NCBI GenBank assembly: GCA_036346255.1 | Contig: CM070634.1 | Coordinates: 65,366,476 to 65,430,475 of the forward strand | DNA from: Ampelocalamus luodianensis | Taxonomy: Eukaryota > Streptophyta > Magnoliopsida > Poales > Poaceae | Length of the DNA stretch: 64,000 nt | Direction of reading: 5' to 3' | Shown: positions 47,901 to 59,507 of the stretch, in pieces | How the letters are laid out: every line of letters begins with the position of its first letter | Numbering within the stretch: the first letter of the stretch is position 1 | The notes under the pieces: generated by a model | What the model saw: the letters and a program-made list of their open reading frames with translations, nothing else | What the model was told of the DNA's origin: nothing | Databases searched by the model: none | Program-made: the position numbers and the translations under genes

Positions 47901-50900
47901 ACAGCCCAAAGTACTCAGCTAAGAGAGGTCTCATATCCCTCTAGTGTGGTTAGCACGCACAATTGCTTGGTTTGGTGTAACAAGTAGCTCGGTCCTTAAT
48001 TGACCCGGGCACCATTTCATTCACACCCAAAAGATCACACCATCTTACCATTATGCCCAAGTCTAAATTGTTTTCATTTTCAGTTTTAGTTTTGCAATTT
48101 AGACAAAGCACAAGGCTGAAATATACATATTATACCAGTTTGTGTGATCAAAGTTATCGACGAGTCGATAACCGCCCATTTCTACCGATAACTAAGCATG
48201 GCTAAGCATAATGACACGTAAACTACTAAGTGACAAGGGTTCATCCAGCGAACCCAAAATCACAGCAAGTAATCCTAGGCTTCAGTAGTAGAGGAATAAA
48301 CATTTCCTACTGATAATGCATCTAGTAGGCCAGCTATCGACAATAGTTTAAAACAACATAGCAATGCATACATAGAATTTGCAGACAACATATTAGAATT
48401 TGAAAATAGTAGGAACAATATGATCAAATGAATGCTACATCTGCTTGCCTTGCTGGAGTGCAGGATCTGATGGCTGCTGTGGCTCAATATCAGCAATAAA
48501 ATTATCTTCGGAACCTAACGCGAAAAGGCGATAAGCAAATAAGAACGAAGAACACCAAATAAACTCCAACAGCTAAACACATCCAAATCTAATAAAATTT
48601 ACACTACAGCTAGGGAATGATCTAAGACAATGATAGGAACAAGAATTATGCAATTTGGACTTAACATGCAAAAGATATGAACAAAATGCTCTTTCTCAGC
48701 CTTATAACAACCTAATTAATAAATAGCACTGTTCATGACGAAATTTTCCAGAATGATCTAAGGTCTGAAATTTTTATAGCAGGTAGATTATAACATCCTA
48801 ATAACAGCAAAGTTGAATTTACTAAATTTGGAGTTATACATATTTACTTTATGATTTTTCTAAGGTGTAAATCTAATGCAAGTCATTTTACAGAATTATG
48901 AACATGCTCAAATCTTATTCCATATGAAACTATACTAATAGATGAATTTAACAAAATTAATTTTGCACAATTTGGATTTATACAGAAAAAGATATGCATT
49001 TTTCAAGATCAAATCCATTTCTGGAATATTCAAAGTGACAGAAATCAAGTTATTTCTAGTTATACAATTTTCTGCTACTGGAGTATGCGCAAATCCATTT
49101 TTATAATAAACTCAAGTGACAACAAAATTTATTACAGTTGGAATTATCTAAAAAGCAGTTAAAATGAATTAGTTATGAGTTCCTAAAGTTTTTATATCAT
49201 TTTTAGTTGTCAAATAACTACTTACCGAAATACAGACAAACTCAATCAATAGAATAAGACGTGGACACACAACGACCCTTGATCTAGAATCCTACGGCTC
49301 ACGCGCGCCGAAAACAGCGCACGCGCGCGAAACCTAATCGGAGCCCACCGTTGGATCACGATCCAACGGCGCATACGAGTGTATGCATCCGGACGGTGCG
49401 GTTGCTTGGGCCAATCCCAGCCGCAGATCTGCAGATGGACGGTCCAGAGCGCACCAACGGTCGGAAGGTCCGATTGCATACACGATCTCAGCCGTTGATC
49501 GCAAGATCGACGGTCGAGAATGATCAAGGCATCCGGAGGGTCCGAATGCATACAAAGATCTGGGCCGCAGATCTAAAAACGAACGGTGGCTAATGGTCGG
49601 TTCAAAGGAGATCTTGCACGTGGGGCACGCATGTCGGTGACCTCAAGTCACAACGCGAACGATTAACCCACGTGCGCGTGCTGCGGGCCCACATGTCAAC
49701 GGCATCGAAGGTGGCGGTTTAAGGCGAATTAATGCCATTAATGATTAACATTAAATAGACACTAATGACTTCTGAAATTTGATTTTAACCCCTCGTGCCC
49801 ACAAGTCAGCGACCCAGAGGTGATTTCCGACAGCGATTAAATGCCGACACGATAATTAATCAATGATTAAGCCTTAATGATGTCGAAACAGCGCGGAGTT
49901 GCGCTAGCGGGTGATTTAAGAATGTTGGGCCCATCGTCGTGGTCTAACGACCGCATTAAGACACCATTAACGAACTAATGATTGGCAATCACTGTGTAAT
50001 TAATGTGTCCTAATCAAATGACGAAAACAGGAGTTCTGTGCCGGCAAAACCCGAGCGGTTTCAACTACTTGTCGCCGGCGGCACTGGCCGCGGCGGCGCC
50101 AACCAAGCACTAAAATGGATTCGCATTAGTGCTACGAACCTAATGGTGGCATTCTCGCCGGCGGTGAGGGACTAGAACGCCGGCTAGCCGGAAAATGAAA
50201 AAGGGGGCTTTTACTGCTAAGCGCGAAAATAGCGAAAAGCCCAGCTGCAGTCCAAGGAAGCGGGTGCCAAAGCTTCTAAGGACTAATAAGAAGCTACCTT
50301 GATGAAGAGAAGCTTCAAAGATGGCCGGAGATGCTTGATCACGGAGGAAGCTCACCGGACTTGGAGAAGAAGGATTGAAAATGACACCCTGAGCCAAATG
50401 AGTGATTCCAAAGCATCAGTATAGCTTCATAATGAGTCACAGAAGCCACAAGAGCAAGGAATTAGAAAATGGAGCACTCACCTGAGCTGAGGAAGAAGAT
50501 GACCAATTTCGGCCGAATTTGAACAAACCCCAAATTGGACAATTCCTGAGAATCAAATCCAAAATTAAGTGAGGGGAAATGTTTAAGGAAATAAATAGAT
50601 AAGGATAGGACAAAGAAACATGAAGGAGAACCACTGGAACACCAAGAACACCAATGGAGCTTTTCGGGTCAACATTGGCAACTTGCCATTCTTGAGGTGT
50701 TAAGCTCCAATACTGAGAATGGGGCTTGATGGTGGTCTAAAGAAACTCCAGGAGGTGATTTGGGTGCTTATAAGGTATTGGAGGCATTAGGGTTTGCACC
50801 ACAAGTTTTTCGGGCGGCAAAGCACAGAGCACAAGGTGCGGCCGACAAGGAAAAAGTGGTAGATGGTGCAATAGGGTATGGCATGGCCGAAGGTGTCTCC

Positions 50901-51949
50901 TACGACCCTCACTATTGACTAGGGTGGCTGTAGGAAGCATGACAAGACACTGCCATCACCCCTACTGTGCTCGCACGGCCGGAGGTTGAAGATGACCAGC
51001 GAGAAAGGCTCGGGCGTTCCAGAGCCCCACGATTCAAATCGGACGGCTCAGATAGCGCCCACGCCTTTGGGGCTTTAAAACACAACGAAAAGATCACGAG
51101 CCCTAGGATTAGAAATGAACGGCTCAGATTGCCCCACGTCGCAAACGCGGTTTACAACAGAGGAACAGGCGAGCGTTGGATCTTAATCCAACGGCTCAGG
51201 TTCAAACCAACAACCGGAGGGTCCGAAGGTTTCGGAGGATCTCGACGGTTGGATGGAGATCTAACGGTCGACATACGAACTTGCAACCGGAAGGTCCGAA
51301 CGTTTACACGCGCGCGGGCCGTGCGATTTAGATCCAAAGGCTGAGATCCAACGCGCGTTTTTAAAGAGGGGCTCGGTGCAGTTAGTTGACTGGACCGAGT
51401 CAATTGGCTCGAGCCCGAGTCTGACTCGAACCCAAGGCACAGTGAAACCAGGTTTGACTTCAAAATTAGAACAGAGACTTTGAAGGATTTATTTGAGGTA
51501 GCAAATTAACTCCAAAAATTATGAAATTTTTACAGGAGCTTGCTAACCCAGATATTAACCTTGTGTAAAATTTTCAGAGGTTTTTATACTGTCAATAAAT
51601 CCCCAAAAATTCTGCAAGGCTCTGTTTTGAGGTTTGACTGAAAGTCAAACAAGTTTGACTGCCCCCTAAAAATATTCAAACAATTTCTAAAAATTGTGAA
51701 ATTTTTCAGAGGGGTCACATACCATCACAGAAACTTAGGAAAAATATTTTCCCAAGATGATCACAATAATTGACAAGATTGTTTTTGGGATAACATAGTC
51801 TGGATCAATTAGACTTGTGACAATGTATTTCCATAATCCCTTGTACAAGAATTGTTTGGTACAACAGGAAATACATGATGTAAGAAAAAGTTTTAGTTTC
51901 TACTGATTTTCTTACATTTGAAACACAAGCCCAAAGTTGGGATGTTACA
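41927..51949 (-). repeat. 5' LTR of A2, interrupted by the C solo LTR
   Basis: The pieces 41927-42836 and 47722-51949 together correspond to the 3' LTR at 22797-27853. Without the insert and its 5-bp duplication the length is about 5,138 bp. Many CAG/CTG triplets are intact here where the 3' LTR reads otherwise. It contains the repeat array at 49690-50015 and inverted repeats at 49270-49590 and 51010-51400. Confidence 0.92.
42837..47716 (-). mobile_element. Solo LTR of family C in the 5' LTR of A2
   Basis: Read on the minus strand it starts TGTAATAACCCC (47716) and ends GGTCCTCGCA (42837). The duplication ATATG is at 42832-42836 and 47717-47721. Length 4,880 bp, without a partner LTR or internal genes. 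The half nearer 42837 resembles family A LTRs (for example 43861-44010 against 1-150), while the other end has its own sequence. It is a related but separate family. Bases 46090-47200 are very GC-rich and give long Pro/Ser/Arg-rich frames on both strands; these are compositional, not genes. The matching place in the A2 3' LTR (near 23700) is empty. Confidence 0.92.
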
Positions 51950-51954
51950 TTCCT

Positions 51955-54943
51955 CCACACATAATCTTTGGGCGACCAAAGTCCTAGCATAAAAGAAAAA
52001 TGCGAAGCCCAAATTAAACTCCAAGACTCCTACAATGAACTTCTCATAAAGAAGATAGGGAAAACCTCAGATTAAAATCCCTAAAATTCTCACAATCCAA
52101 ACATACTCGCGCATTAACATCAACATGAAAACATTTTCTTGACCTAATTATCTTCATAAAGATTCTAACTCTTAAAGAGTTAATTACTAAGTCCAAGTCT
52201 TTGATGGCGATAATCCAACCATCTTGGTTATCTCATTAATCACTTTAACGATCAGATTACTTCACTAATACTACTCTCATTACAACACCCTCATTTTTCA
52301 TCTACACAACCGTGCAAGGTACCCAATCGCGACACTCTAATACATTAATCAAGATTCCCATCCTTTCGAAAATTCTAATGTTCCACCCGAATTGAACAAA
52401 GGATCTTGGATCACAAACCTCCATATGTTCTAATAGTTGCAACAATGCCATCAGTTTAGCCTGAAATGCAAACATTCTGTATAAATAAAATTCTCTTCAA
52501 TAATTATACACGGAATCGGTTCATCCTCCAATGTTCCTCGAATAACTTACAACCTAAGTCTCACAACCTCATAGAATAAACACTTCGAAAGACCCTTGTG
52601 AAATGAATCGATGAATCCCTTCTCAGAAGAAAAACAAGTGGAAATAATTTTTCACCACAAAGAAACATCTACCACTCGCAGTGAACAAAGGACCAAGGGA
52701 AATAGTTAGTTTGGCAAAGAACTCAGACAACAAAAGAGAAAGTCAACAGTTGAGGGCACATGTCTCGCACGAAGGGAAGATCGAACCCAAATAAGAAAAA
52801 GGTATTGCCTTTGAAAATTGATAAACTCTTATGGAACAACTGCATAAGGTTTAAGCATACTCAAATAAACTGCAAGTTGCGAAACAACTTAAATCTCAAA
52901 CACTTAACTTCTCTCCTTCCTTTAACAAGGATAGTTAATCTCTGTGATTGCTACATCACTTTGCCAGCTTAAACATGATATGCTCTTAAAACCCAAATCA
53001 CAGGAACCACTTAAGAGCCAATAAAATCTTTCATCATATCACTTTGCTCGAAACAATCTCAATCATCACATAACGCAAGAGGTCCACTGATCACAAATGC
53101 AAAACTCGAAACACTTTCACTAGATCAAAATTTACGAAAGACTATCCAGTTACTTTATTTCTAAAAGAATCATCACCACACACACAAGTCACAATCTCTT
53201 GCAGACGGTCTTACTATCATCAAGAATGATCTACCCTTAACAAGACTCGTCATCGTCAACTCTTCCATTATACAACTCTCCAAAAACTTAACAAATTATT
53301 CCATACTACTTTATCATCTCATCTCCTATTGAGAGTCCACCAAAACGTTACAACCTCACTACAACAACCACTTTATTCTAGCGGAGGTCTACTACACAAA
53401 TCAAAAGGTTTTACCAAAACCCTTTCATCAATGACATGCTATCATCCTACAATTCTACAATCATGTAAGCATAAGCCATCTATTAAATCATATCAGTTTA
53501 ACTCTTAGCGATGCTCAACACCAAACTTCAACACACAACAATTGCACTCCAAAAATTATTGTTATCAACTGGCTTCATCATGAAAATCTGGATGCTACCT
53601 ACTTTTCTTTCTAAATCACATGAATATGTGCAAACACATATTCAACCGTTTCATCTCATGTTCATAATTTGGTGCAAAATCACACTAAAATTTCAAGAAT
53701 CGAAATATTCCATCAACCAAAAGTATCAACAACACTAAAACCAAATTCATACCATCGTTCTATATAGAAGAATTATCCATAACTTCTCCCATAATTCTAG
53801 ATCCACCGATACTCAATCCTTTAAATCTTTTGTACACAAATCCAACAATTAATCATGGTAAGAAATATATATATCTAGCAGCTATATATGGTCACCAAGT
53901 ATCTATAGAAAATATAACTCCAAGATTAATATCTACCAATAATCTAGCATCTCCTCAACTTTCCCTTCCCACAGCTTCATTAATCCATTGAGACCAAATA
54001 TTCCAACAAGTTTAGCAAACTAAACAATTCTAAGGGTCAACCATTTCATCAATCTTCCACACTTCTTAATAACACTATTGATTCCAATTATATGTGGTCA
54101 TACTCCTGATCACAGCTCCTCAATATCAACTTAATCAATTTCACTCGCAAGGATACTTGTTAGGATTTATTATGCACTACACTGTAGTCCCACCTTGATA
54201 ACTCATAACATACCCATCAATTACTTTGTTTATAACCTCTGACTTAACCACGAGAAGACATCGCTAAAGGGTTTAACATTTTCTTTCATAAAAGAGAACC
54301 GTTCAACTTTAACACCCAAAATACCCAGAAGAGATTCATTAAGTCAAAGCCTCCACATACTGAAGGACTTACAAAAGGAAACTTTCATTAACCAAAAACA
54401 TCAAGCGGATAAATGGGTCATGTTTTCCAATGAGAAAGACATATCTCCAATATAAAGGTCAAACATAACAATCAACTAAGTTCACCAGCCGCAAGAATAA
54501 CTCATCGGTTGGGGAAACAATGATTGCTTTACTGAACAAATCAAGCCAATGGAAACATATCAACATAAATAAAACTACTAACCGAAGAAAGATTCGTCAA
54601 GCCCAACAGGACAAGAGTGACCAAATTAATTTCAAGGAACAGAACAACCCTTCTAATGATAATCTCTATTATCAAACTACGAACGAGGGTGTAGCCTGGT
54701 AAAGCCCAGAGCCACAACACGACCTAAACCTCTCAACATGGGTTATCCCCACACATAATAATCATATAGTCACTTAATCAGCGGTCATACTCAAATCAAA
54801 TCAGCAATCAACAATAAGATAAAGCGGAAACGTAAATGCAATGCTTTGCCCATCCCCATCCCTCATGCACCGGTGTGTCAAATTTTAAGTTGATTAGCCA
54901 TTAGCAAATTTTAATTAATCTAGTCACCACGGACCTACAGCTC
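51955..54943 (-). other. Internal region of B2, 5' portion
   Basis: Non-coding, AT-rich. It matches the B1 interior in inverse complement. No conserved frame. The first bases (51950-51954, TTCCT) are the second copy of the A2 target. Confidence 0.8.
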
Positions 54944-54955
54944 GCTCTGATACCA
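54944..54955 (-). promoter_or_regulatory. Primer binding site of B2
   Basis: On the minus strand TGGTATCAGAGC, two bases from the end of the 5' LTR. It is the same Met-initiator tRNA site as in A2. Confidence 0.92.
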
Positions 54956-54957
54956 AC

Positions 54958-57274
54958 TGTAACACCCCAACTCTCAATGAGCCTGGAATGCTACTGGAAT
55001 TAAACTAATCTAGCACAAATTACAACATTTCGGCAGAGTTTCCTTTGTGTAATCACCTCTATCGAGGTTTCAACAATAAATCATGGCATTTATCAATAAT
55101 AACTTCATAATCAGGTTCAATCAAACTTGCATGTTAATCGAATGAATATAACCAAGACTGGCAAATCTCATTATTACAAATAATCAGATACTCAAACCAA
55201 AATAAACACCTACTCCAACAGTTTAATTATTTCTAAGTTGAAGCTAAGTGGCAAACGCCTTAAGATTGTGAGGTAGTGAGTGCATCCAACATCTACTCCC
55301 TCCCATGCATGTCGTTCCTGCCATTTGTACCTAAAACAGATTAAAGCAAGAGTGAGTCCAAAGACTCAGCAAGTATCAACAAGGCCATAATCAAGAACTC
55401 AATCATAGCATCGATAAACCACAAAATCATTACACTAAACATAGCCTTTAAACTTAAGAAATGCAACCAATGCAATGCTCCTTTTGAACTTTATCTCTTT
55501 TCACATTTTATCGGTAATGCGGGGTATTCATCCATCAATGAATACCCTTGCCTGTGCCCTCTGGCACAGGGACCAAGAGCCTATACACCACATGTATAGG
55601 GACCTTTGCCCATCATCTTTATGATAGGGACCTCTTTGCTCATAGCCCACATTCCACGAATGTGGGGACCTCAAGCCCGTCATTGCATGACGGGGACCTC
55701 AACTATATAAACTTGGTTACCACATAACCAAGACTCAACATGCTCAAAACATGCATATGCACCATGACAACATCTTTCACATGTAAGAATTCATCGTGTA
55801 CACATAAATATGTAAGCATTAATATCATGCAAAAGAATTCTTTAACCATAACTAGCATTCATCAAGATAAATGGTAACTCATCTCATTAACAGGTATGCA
55901 TGGCTAATACCAACAAGACACTTCATAATTTCATCATGCAAACATAAAGGTGCAATAGCCCGAATACTTGTCTCAACCGTGCGAGAACGGTGGACGCGAA
56001 GAGGGTGCTGCCCCTGGAACCACGCTCCCACCTGAATATAAAGATACCCCAATCTAAGACCAACATACTGAACCAGGAGCATAGAACAACACAATTGAAC
56101 TTGCTAAACCCCAAGTGTTTCCCAACTTCCAATTTCTAGCGATCGATTTGGCGCACACTGTGGACAGTCCACTTATAAAATACATAACTTTTAGTACAGG
56201 ATTCCAAATGAAGTGTTCTTGGACTTTATTGAAAGGTTAACAAATTCCCCAACTAAACCTAGTTGGTGAGCCCTCCAGATTCGGCCATCTAATACCCCTA
56301 TCAAGCCCATTAACAGATCATCAATACTCACGTCGGGTTCTCTGGACAGCACACTAAAACCACCATAACTTTTGCTACGAAGGTCCAAATCTTGCGTTCT
56401 TTATCTCTATGAAAAGGTCTGGAAATTACCTACATTTTTCGTTATATTGAGATCCTCTGATTTCATCGCTAACTAATAGATTAACTCAGTTTTCTACCGA
56501 TTGTCAGGATGTTGACAGATTAACCGGACAGCGGCACTAAACAATTCATAACTTTCTAACCGTTAATCGGATCTGGGTGTTCTTGGTGGCCATTGAAAGC
56601 TAATGACATAACCCAACTTTTTCTAAGAGATTGGATCCCCATATTCTGCCTCTAAAGACATGAAAACCGTCGTCCAAACTACTGGACAGAATGCGATCTA
56701 TTAAACCGGCGAAATACAATCTACCAAACGACATCAACCGCAATTACTACGCATCCACCAGCGAAGAACACGCGACGTTACCCTTGTAGAATCACAGAAG
56801 GTTGAAGATCTTGCCCCACGAAGATGATCTTCCTTCTCCTCATCTCCTTTGGCCGAACAGCCTGCTGCCCTCTCCTCGTTTCCTCGCGAAGACTGGCAAC
56901 GAGGAAGCTCCGTGGGCGAGAAGCGGAGGCACCACAGCAGGGACAGCCACCAGGGAGGGAGGGGCGCAGGGAAAGGGAGGGGGTGGCGGCCAAGAGAGGA
57001 GGGGAGGGAAGAGGAGGCGGCCACAAAGGGGGAGGAGGTGGGAAAAGAGGGGGGGGCGGCTAGGGTTTGGGGGAGGGTGGCGCCTCCCCCCTATGGCCGG
57101 CCAGCACCCATGGGCCAAGGCCCAGGGCCCAAGTTGCCAACTAAACGCGGAAAACCCCCTCTCATTTCCTGATTTGGTGATTTTCTGAATTAAACTTTCC
57201 CCCGATTAATTAATCTCTACCGATTAAATTAATTTATCCCGATTATTGGCTTCTCACACTTCCGGAGTATTACA
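54958..57274 (-). repeat. 5' LTR of B2
   Basis: 2,317 bp, paired with 19197-21510. The GC-rich stretch 56740-57120 holds only compositional frames. Confidence 0.93.
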
Positions 57275-57660
57275 GAGGTTGTATGCCCTGAGTTGCAATC
57301 TTGTAAACACCTTGACCATAAGGTCTTTTGCTAATAAATATATGTGTTATTTTGTTTGCTTCACCCTTGTGTCTGTTGTATGGATTTGATTTGCACCAAT
57401 GGCTGAGTCTGTTCGAGCTAGCCAATCTGATCCTGGGACTAGCTCATGGTGCACAGAGGCTGGGACCTTCGGGTGGTCTTGGAGGACCTCCGGGTGGACC
57501 TTGGAGTCCTCTTGGTCAGGTCCTGGAGACCTCCTCGGGTGGTCTTGGAGGACCTCCCAGACCTCCAGGTGGTCCGGTCGGACCTCCTAGGAGGTCCTGG
57601 GACATCTCTCTAGGAGCTCTTGGGGAGGTCCTTACAGGTTTGTCCGACTTTTATTGTCGA
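57275..57660. other. Sequence that received B2, right side
   Basis: It continues 19196 after the insertion: first the end of the LTR-like remains, then a GC-rich repeat (57450-57640). No gene. The frame with Trp/Ser/Arg repeats at 57399-57590 is the repeat read in one phase. Confidence 0.5.
57450..57640. repeat. GGTGGTCTTGGAGGACCTCC minisatellite
   Basis: The segment GGTCTTGGAGGACCTCC and variants (CTGGAGACCTCC, GGTCGGACCTCC) recur many times. The units are partly self-complementary (GGAGGACCTCC). Related to the array at 18640-18830. Confidence 0.75.
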
Positions 57661-57674
57661 TCTCGATGGTCATG

Positions 57675-58280
57675 TGCTGGTTACAAGAGTTAATAATAAA
57701 TCGACACTAGGAAGTTCCTTCTAGTGGGCAGGACCACACACAGAAAGGAAAGACTTCGACTAGGTGTGTTGCTTTCTCTGGCCAGGTTAATCAAATCAAG
57801 GGCATCAACATTAGTTGGACAAACTATAAGAGTTTGTTTAAAAAATTCGTTCAACCTTTCTTAGTGAACTCAATTGTGTTGTACTGATAGCAAGAGTTAG
57901 AAACAACGCAACACTAGGAAGTTTCTTCTAGTGGGCAAGACCACGTGTAGAGAGAAAAGACTTCGACTAGGTGGTGTGTCTTCCTCCGACCAGGTTAAAC
58001 GAATCGAGTTTACCAAAAGTAGTCGAACAAATTATAAAAGCTTACTCCACTTAGAGAATTCTTCGAAAAGAATGAAGAAATGAACTAAGTCGAAAAGAGC
58101 TTGCTGTAAATTATTTTGATCATATTTTGTTGAACCTAGTTTCTTTGTGCTGGCAGCAAAAGTTAGGAACAAGTCGACGCTAGGAAGTTCCTTCTAGTTG
58201 GCAGGACCACATGTAGAGATGAAAGACTTCGACTAGGTAATGTTACCCTCATTCGACCAGTGTAAAGAAAACCAAGTGTT
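57675..58280 (-). repeat. Three tandem repeats downstream of the T2 integrase
   Basis: Units start near 57675, 57880 and 58147 and share CACTAGGAAG..CCTTCTAGTGGGCAGGACCAC and GACTTCGACTAGGT. Spacings are about 205 and 265 bp. One copy of the unit is in T at 8815-8955. Confidence 0.8.
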
Positions 58281-58374
58281 TAAAAAATGGTCAAAATTCG
58301 AAGCATTGTTCAATGAAAATTTTAAAACAATAAGGATTGAAAAAAAATCATAACTTTATTGAGAAGACAAAGAG

Positions 58375-59507
58375 TTACACATAAAATTTACATAGCTGGT
58401 CGATGTTCCATGAGTTGGAAAGGATTTGGCCATCCTCCATTGCTAGTTGTACCAAGCCTGGTCGTGTAACTTCGACCACTATATAAGAACCTTCTCCCTT
58501 GGAGGAAAGTTTGTTCCGATTAGACTGGGATTGAATCTTTTTCAATTTCAAATCACCTACAACAAGGTTGCGAGGCTGGACCTTACGATCATAGTATTTG
58601 CGCAGGGCTTGTTGGTAGACCGCCGAACGGATTGAGACTTAATTCCTCTTCTCTTCGAGTAGGTTGATGTCATCTGCTCGAAGTTGTTCCTAGCCAGAGT
58701 TGTTGTAATTTTCAAACCTTGTCGACCAAATCTTTAGTTCTAGTGGAAGCATAACTTCAGCCCCAAAAACTAGAAAAAAAGGTGTTTCACCTGTAGCCCA
58801 ACTAGCAGTCATGCGAATTGCCCATAATACCGAGGGTAATTCTTTTACCCAAGCCCCCGAGTGCTTTATAAGCTGGTCGAAGACTCAAGTTTTAATTCCC
58901 TGCGTAATTTGGCCATTCGTTCTTTCGACAGCCCCATTGCTTTGTGGATGGGTGATAGAGACATAACACAGTTTGGTACCAAACTCTTCGCAAAATTCTT
59001 GGAATTTTGTGCTCGAAAATTATATACCATTATTTGTAATTATTTGACTTGGAACGCCAAATCAAATAATCACACTTTTTATCAAAAACCTCTTGGTTGC
59101 TTCCATTGTTATCCCAGTCACAGGTTCAGCTTCAATCCATTTTGTGAACATATCAATAGCCACAAAAAGGAACTTGAAGCCTCCTGGTGCTTTTGGGAAT
59201 AGTCCAAGGATATCAAGACCCCAGGTTCCATAAGGCCAAGAGAGAGGTATGGTTTGCAATGTTTGAGCCGGTTGGTGTATTTCTCTGCTACGAAACTGGC
59301 ATTGTACACACTTTTAAACCAACTCTTTAGCATCATGGAGGGCTGTTGGTGAGTAGAAATCTTGTCGAATGGCTTTTCTGACCATCATTCTGTAAGAAGC
59401 GTGAGTTCCACAGATGCCTTCGTGTATTTCGTGAGAGAGATTTAGTCATTCTCTCTGCGATATACATCAGATGAGAACCCCTTGAGTACCTCGTTTGTAA
59501 AGGACTC
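58375..59507 (-). pseudogene. pol: Integrase of T2 (broken)
   Basis: The pieces read in different frames with several stops: a zinc-binding part near 59460-59290, the core with LQTIPLSWPYGTWGLDILGL (first Asp), and FTKWIEAEPV (59259-59062). A region with GAVERTNGQ (Glu) follows near 58920, then a C-terminal part ending DQLCKFYV before the stop at 58375-58377. It is closely related to 7354-8432 and lacks a chromodomain. Its second catalytic Asp codon region near 59040 appears altered (TNNG). Confidence 0.8.

Larger units (their letters stand above)
22797..51949 (-). mobile_element. Element A2: Tekay/Del-like chromovirus (Ty3/gypsy), full-length, nested
   Basis: The ends TGTGAGACC (22797) and GATGTTACA (51949) are flanked by TTCCT at 22792-22796 and 51950-51954. 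On the minus strand the order is 5' LTR (51949-41927, with the C insertion), primer site, gag, protease, RT, RNase H, integrase with chromodomain, polypurine tract and 3' LTR (27853-22797). Removing B1 and the C LTR leaves about 15.3 kb. The chromodomain, long LTRs and Met-initiator primer site fit the Tekay (Del) branch; that assignment rests on recall, not on a tree. The LTRs are nearly identical apart from suspected sequence errors, so the insertion is recent. Confidence 0.93.
19197..57274 (-). mobile_element. Element B2: non-coding LTR retrotransposon (LARD-like), split by A2
   Basis: LTRs at 19197-21510 (3') and 54958-57274 (5') are direct copies beginning TGTAACACCCC and ending GTATTACA on the plus strand. 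The 5-bp duplication GAGGT lies at 19192-19196 and 57275-57279. The primer site lies next to the right LTR, so the element reads on the minus strand. Internal parts at 51955-54957 and 21511-22796 match B1's internal region in inverse orientation and carry no gag or pol. Without the A2 insertion and its duplicated 5 bp the element is 8,920 bp, one base from B1. It would need proteins from another element to move. Confidence 0.93.
57661..59507 (-). mobile_element. Element T2: fragment of a second Tat/Retand-type element
   Basis: On the minus strand: integrase (59507-58375) followed by non-coding sequence with three tandem repeat units. Both parts have counterparts in T in the same order, so T and T2 belong to related families lying tail to tail. 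The upstream part of pol is cut off by the family A LTR at 59508. Neither an antisense gene nor an LTR is seen before the GC-rich repeat at 57640. Confidence 0.75.

Noticed and set aside
22797..51949. Large segmental duplication of 5 kb blocks
   Set aside because: The blocks end in TG..CA, are flanked by a 5-bp duplication and enclose gag-pol with primer site and polypurine tract, so they are LTRs.
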